From assembly GCA_963921795.1 (NCBI GenBank), contig OY997643.1, positions 17,396,379 to 17,460,378 of the forward strand: DNA of 64,000 bases, given 5' to 3'. Position 1 is the stretch's first letter. Every line of letters begins with the position of its first letter. Of the stretch, positions 57,611-64,000 are shown piece by piece. The position numbers were made by a program, and so were the translations under genes. Under the pieces are notes generated by a model. It had not been told where the DNA came from. It ran no database searches and saw only the letters and a list, made by a program, of their open reading frames with translations. This DNA is from Nannobrachium achirus (taxonomy: Eukaryota; Chordata; Actinopteri; Myctophiformes; Myctophidae).

Positions 57611-58305
57611 CAGGGGTATTCAACACAATTGTCCAGGGGGCCACATTGACAGAAACCCAAGGGGCCGGGGGCCGCACTAACGTATCCACCCCCCCAGCTA
57701 TTAATCTAATGAACACTTGAAACAACGGGCACGACCACATTTTCTCTACTACATTTTCACAAACAAGCACATTTTCATCTAACTACATTGCAAAGCAGAA
57801 TACTTTTCAGAATACTTTTCATGTTAATGTGCTTAATTTATGTTCAAGTTGACAACTGTACACATGCTTTCTTGTTACTTAGTGCTAACTACATCACACT
57901 AGTGATGGCCAACCTGGCTTTGATGCTATCTTAGAGTAGATGTCGACCTTATTGACAGTGCACACACAATTGCCTTCTTTGATGCTTTAACGATGCTCAA
58001 CGAGGATCAGGTGGGTCGCAGACACACACACTCCACTCTGCTGCAGTGCTCTGACTGGAGTCTCTTCACTTGAATATGATGGAATATGATTAGGGATTAC
58101 TGTGATTATGGTAAAATGAAGCTCACGTTCCATATCGCGCAAACCATACCTATAACGTTCATTAGTCTCCACGAAAGAAAAAAAATAGATTTTGAATTTT
58201 TTTTTTTTTTTTCAAAAATCTTTTTTTTTTTTTTTTTTTTTTTTTTCAAAATTGCTCCAGGGGCCACAAGGAAGGTCCCCGCGGGCCGCCAGTTGAATAC
58301 CCCTG
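57611..58305. mobile_element. hAT-like MITE with exact 8-bp target duplication, no hairpin
   Basis: Ends CAGGGGTATTCAAC and GTTGAATACCCCTG; CTGTACAG at 57603-57610 and 58306-58313. 695 bp, T-rich interior near 58197-58246. Confidence 0.92.
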
Positions 58306-58329
58306 CTGTACAGTATATCACTGTTTCCC

Positions 58330-59110
58330 AATTACTGGGTCGCAGTGTTGCCAGATGGGACATGTTGAATTATCATACCGGAGGCACAGAATTATCGTAT
58401 TTGACATGAAACTATCGTACACAGCCAAAAAAGAGAAATCACTCGCGTAAAAACGTAATTTCACCAAAAATATGCGTCTTTAGTGTAAGAAACAACCTTG
58501 TTTGAGACTCCTGCATGACAAAAACGCATCAGATATGCTGCGTTTAGGCAGGCAACTTCCTGGAGCTTACACAAATAAATGCCTGAAACTGGTCTGGAAA
58601 GATACAACCAGTGTTTTTAATGCCTCCAAGTACAGATTGACTGATTTCCTGGCTTATTTTGAGAAGCCAAACCAGATCCCAGATCAGCAGCCAGGGAAAA
58701 TAGTGAATTCACGCTCTTTTTGGTGATATGCCGAAATTATCGTACATTTGGGCATTTTTGTAAATACATATCCCTTTTAATTATTATCTCAAAACATTTT
58801 CATTTTTTTTTTCATGAATTAGAGACAAATTCAGTGTTTTTTCTAAAAATAATTTCATACATCAAACTTTTTTTTAAATTAAATTGATTCCGGATGTCTC
58901 CATCCAGAATCAATGGGGTACATTTATTACAATCAAAGTTTTGGCTTAGGAATGTAACAAAAACATTGTTTAGTCTCCATGGAGTGAGTAATCCAAAGAA
59001 AGGGGGGTGAACTACTCCTTAAAGCCAGAAACAGTGGTTCTCAAAAATAGCAGATATAGCATCTCACGGCACGTCACTTTGTGCCGTACTGCGACCAGGT
59101 ACATTGGTTA
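58330..59110. repeat. Fish repeat fragments
   Basis: 58330-58790 relates to 14230-14600 (TGTTGCCAGAT, ATCATACCGGAGGC). 58900-59025 ends GAACTACTCCTTAAAG like a TTAA MITE end. A hAT end plus one hairpin arm lies at 59035-59085. Confidence 0.55.
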
Positions 59111-59317
59111 TTTTTGAAAAATCTTGAAAGAGTCTTAATGGGTTAAGTAAATGTAATGTAACTGGGTAAATGTAACTGAAAACTGTGGATATGGACGTTC
59201 TTCAGTGTGAGCAATAAAGCAGATAGGACTTAAGGAGAGATAAGGTGTGCTGGGGGAGAGGAAAGAGATGAAACAGGAAAGAATGCTGCCCAAGATTCAA
59301 GGACAAAATTAAAGGCT

Positions 59318-60180
59318 GGATTTTTTTTTTTTTTTTTTTTTTGATTTTTTTTATTTCAGTTTAGGCAACTTGTACAAATATAACAAACATATTTTCACAA
59401 CTGTTTTTCCTTACACATTTTTCAGCTGTATACCACTTGTAGAAAAAAAAGAAATAGAAATTATTTGGCAAAAAAGCAAAACAAACTAACAAACAAAAAG
59501 CACATTCGAAAAACGCACATTAGGAATATATAATACAGTAGAACAGTGTATTCTATGTGAATACTATGTGAATATGGCAGAGGAGAGAGAGTCTAAGTGG
59601 GAAGGTATTGAAAGAGCTGGGGCAGAATGAGAAATCAAAGCATTTATATTTGAGGGAACACAAGAAGTTTGATCCATCAAAATTGGTGTAGCTGGAGTCC
59701 ATCTTTTAAAGAACAAGTCCGATTGAAGTCTTAGAGCGTAAGTAATTTGTTCCACTTGATAAATTTCACGTACCTTAACCACCCACATGTTGTATGTTGG
59801 TGGGTCCGGTTTCAACCACTTAATTGTAATACATTTTATGGCCGCTGTGAGTAGTATATGGAGTAAATATATTTTGGCTCTGCCCTCTATTCCCTCAGGT
59901 ACCATTCCCAACAAATTACCATGGGATCAACATCAAAAGCTTGACCAAAGACTTCCTTCAGTGCCTCAGAGATCTCCTTCCAAAATAGTCTTAATTTGGG
60001 ACAGGTCCAAAATATATGAGTGTGGTTACCAATATGTTCCCCGCAGTCCCTCCAGCACATATTAGAATGAGTCGGTCCCATTTTAGCCACAATCACCGGC
60101 GTCCTAAAAAATCTAGTTATCACTTTCCATTTGAATTCCCTCCAAGTATTCGAATGGAATTTTGTTTTTAAAGCAGCCCC
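59318..60180 (-). mobile_element. 5'-truncated L1 LINE
   Basis: A-rich tail at the low-coordinate end (59318-59342). The minus strand encodes WREFKWKVITRFFRTP, then CWRDCGEHIGNHTHIFWTCP and, in another frame, IKWLKPDPPTYNMWVVKVRE. Same L1 zinc-knuckle-like C-terminal layout as 43403-45229. At least one frameshift. Confidence 0.85.
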
Positions 60181-60351
60181 CCCCCCCCCTCCCCTCCCCT
60201 CCCCCAAGATCAGGGCCCACTTGAAAATGCCACAGTGTTCACGGACACCCACTCATCTAACCCAGTGGTTCTCTGGGTTGGGACCCAGATGAATAGCTTA
60301 ATGTGCAACATTATTTTCTCACTCAACAGTAAACAAACCAATTGTTTAAGT

Positions 60352-61031
<680 letters not shown>

Positions 61032-61256
61032 ATAGTATAGATAGAGGGTTACTATCTGCACATTTCTAAAGTGAAAATTGAAGGACTTTTTAATATCTCA
61101 AAAATGACAAATTAAACATTGTCCAAATTGTCAAATATTAGAGGCAGAAATTGTGAAAACAGCAGATCTACATGCTCACAACGCCTCAAAACGCAGGGAG
61201 TTGTGAGCATGTACAGTAGATCTGCTATTTTCACAGTAGAACCGTGTTATACAAAA

Positions 61257-61953
<697 letters not shown>

Positions 61954-62237
61954 GTAATGCCTCAACTCTTAGTGCTCATAGGGTGGAGGGTCCCCCTCAT
62001 CTAACCCACAGGGTGCTTCTGGCTAGTTACATGCATGGGTAGGCAATCTGGGCATGTTTATTTTAATGACAATAATGACCTATCGATAGGCTTCAGGATT
62101 GGATCAATGAATTTATTTTTGCGAGAAATCTTGTTTGTTTTGCCAATTATTTGGAATCTCCTGAGGGCTCACTGGCTGGGAATCACAGCACTACAGATGA
62201 GAGAGATAAGGAAGAATGAAGAATGGAGAAGAGAGCA

Positions 62238-62727
62238 GGGGCGTCAATTGGGTATGGCAGGGGTATGCAGCTGCCATACCCAGGGGGGGGGGGGAATAAA
62301 AGTTACTTTTATATAAAAATCCATGAATGTCTCTTTGTCTATCTGTTCTGGTTATTATGTTGTTAGATTACAGTAAAATAACTACAAATGCAAAATGTAA
62401 CAAACTGGTCACTTTAACAAGGTATTATAATTATATTCTCCACACTTTGACAAGATGGTATATTCCCAGGTTCTGCAGGTCAGCTGCACAGGTGCAATGC
62501 ATTATTGTTAATTGTGGCACGTTTACTAACATGACAAGTTTAGCTGCACTTGAACAACCGCCATATCCAGCCCAAGAAACGTGGAGAAAAATAGAATGTA
62601 CTTCTTAAAATAAATGTATCATGCCTGTTGCTAAGGTATGGCAACATGACTGGTGTCTTGTCGCGTGCGTGCAAGACACCAGTCATGTTGCCATACCTTA
62701 GCTTTTTCTGAACTGACGCCACTGGAA
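62238..62727. mobile_element. MITE with its own 73-bp palindrome
   Basis: Ends GGGGCGTCAATTGGGTATGG and TGACGCCACTGG. At 62630-62702 a perfect palindrome with 31-base arms (CTAAGGTATGGCAACATGAC, then TGGTGTCTTG) is unrelated in sequence to the common module. Confidence 0.8.
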
Positions 62728-62729
62728 GA

Positions 62730-63245
62730 GAGATGGAACAGGAAACCTCTGCCAGAGGTTCAGGCTGGATGTTTCAAACAAAGAGAGCGGAAACAAAAGA
62801 ATGACTTGGTTTCACTTTCAACATGACATGGAGAGACCCTCTGAGACATAAAACCCTTTTTTAAGACATAACAACTGAGAAAAACAAGCATGTCTGACTG
62901 TACCATGTGCTGTTTACATTTCTGACTAACAAAGTATTCAATCAATAAAAACAAAATAAAAACTCGTGTTTTTTTATACAAAATGAAATTAGAGGAATGA
63001 TCCGGGTACTCACGAATAACAGGAGGAAAAAGTTATGAATAAAAAGTCTCCTTTATTCAAATGTTTGAACCAACATGTTTAATCAGTCTTCATCAGCAGA
63101 ATCAAAAACAAACAAACACTGTGTTTGTTTGTTTTTTGTTTTCATTCTTTTTACAGACCCGGATCCGTCCTCTACTTTTTATGAGATTAGATAATGTTGT
63201 TGAGCAATATGAGATTAGAACTAACTCCTAGGAAACTGCACGTCT
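62730..63245. other. Intergenic stretch, nothing recognised
   Basis: No exon or transposon end; several AATAAA-like words. Confidence 0.4.
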
Positions 63246-63249
63246 GCTG

Positions 63250-63430
63250 CAAAAGTAACTAAGTACATTTACTTAAGTACAGTACTTAGGAGGTATTTGT
63301 ACTTTACTTGAGTATTTCCAATTTCCAATACTTTTACTTCTACTCCACTACATCTAGGATCCAAATACTGTACTTTCACTCCACTACAATTATTTTTAAA
63401 CTTCAGTTAGTTACTTTGCAGATATAAATT
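63250..63430. mobile_element. hAT MITE fragment
   Basis: AAGTAACTAAGTACATTTAC then TTTGTACTTTACTTGAGTAT, a very common fish hAT terminus. Confidence 0.75.
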
Positions 63431-63667
63431 ATATTAATATTACAAAACACTTTTCTTCTCTTTTTTCTCTGTGTTCTGAATAGGTGTTTCCTATTAAGAA
63501 GATATGTGTTAATTCTGTTGAACTTTTGTTTCTAGCTTTTTACTGAATTAAAATTTAAAATGTGTTTCATGTGCTCTGAATTGCCTAAACCTGCCTTGCC
63601 TAGAAGGAACAGAAGGTCTCTTGGAAGAGGAGATTTTGTCCAACTAAAAGATGAAATAATCGAATGC

Positions 63668-64000
63668 ACTGGTTCTCAGAGTGAGGTTTGGGGACCCTGA
63701 AGGGTGATTGAGGGGTTTCAGGGGGTCCCCCAGCAAAAAGAGGAACAGTTATATTTTCGATGAATTGCCCAGCCCTACCAAGAAGGCAAAGATACAAAGC
63801 TAAACAAATGAGACCACAATGCAAAGCACAAAATTAATGTGTGCTAAAAACATGCAGACTGCAGACTAGAGTGAGAAATCCTGTGAAATATATTGGAAGG
63901 AGGGGGAGAAGAGGCTGATACTTCATCATATAACAGTGTCACGCAAAAGCAGCAAAAATAGTCGATCTACAAGTTTGTAGATGGACAGTTGGGGATTCAA
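63668..64000. mobile_element. hAT-like MITE cut by the window edge
   Basis: Left end CACTGGTTCTCAGAGTGAGG and GGGGGTCCCCCAGC; a hairpin remnant at 63952-63985 (AAAATAGTCGATCTACAAG). Confidence 0.6.

Noticed and set aside
57419-57649. Protein frame with RAEQTTEHIIEVCPL
   Set aside because: Resembles the zinc-knuckle end of a LINE ORF2 but is too short and interrupted by MITE ends to annotate as a gene.

Overview
This is a stretch of a ray-finned (teleost) fish genome. Three things point there: two intron-rich vertebrate genes with fish-like variants, a single-exon TRIM35/NF7-type gene of the kind that is amplified in fish, and teleost-type repeats (tRNA-derived SINEs, L1 and L2-like LINEs, hAT and TTAA-type MITEs, a Helitron). 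Very long (CA)n/(TG)n tracts recur throughout. That density recalls gadiform (cod-like) genomes, but the species assignment is only a guess.

Layout. 1-0.87 kb: two copies of a (CA)n-containing repeat unit that recurs at 60.3-62 kb. 3.8-5.1 kb: an intact single-exon RING/coiled-coil/PRY-SPRY (TRIM-like) gene on the minus strand, lacking a recognisable B-box. 5.2-12.4 kb: repeats and MITEs only. 12.5-23.1 kb: DRAM2 (plus strand), seven coding exons, 274 aa, complete. 23.1-27.9 kb: intergenic, starting with a foldback element just past the DRAM2 stop. 28.0-56.4 kb: DENND2D (minus strand), twelve coding exons, about 490 aa, convergent with DRAM2. 56.5-64 kb: transposons only. DRAM2 is a lysosomal membrane protein linked to autophagy and DENND2D is a DENN-domain Rab guanine-nucleotide exchange factor. 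Both belong to endolysosomal biology, and I recall them as close neighbours in mammals.

Two patterns stand out. First, a palindromic hairpin module of up to about 83 bp occurs roughly 40 times in 64 kb, 23 times with both arms. It sits inside at least seven MITE families whose ends differ, and its arms vary in a matched way between families. Second, the exon borders of DRAM2 and DENND2D are strikingly tied to tandem repeats. Eight borders (six donors, two acceptors) have been tandemly duplicated into the adjoining intron, once into a seven-copy VNTR, and at least five further borders abut long (TG)n or (CA)n tracts. One DENND2D exon lies between complementary UG and CA tracts, and one DRAM2 exon lies between two UG tracts.

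Limits: exon models were read by eye from splice consensus, frame continuity and remembered protein sequences. Untranslated exons and promoters were not located. Repeat family names rest on terminal sequence and target-site duplications (TSDs), not on a library search.
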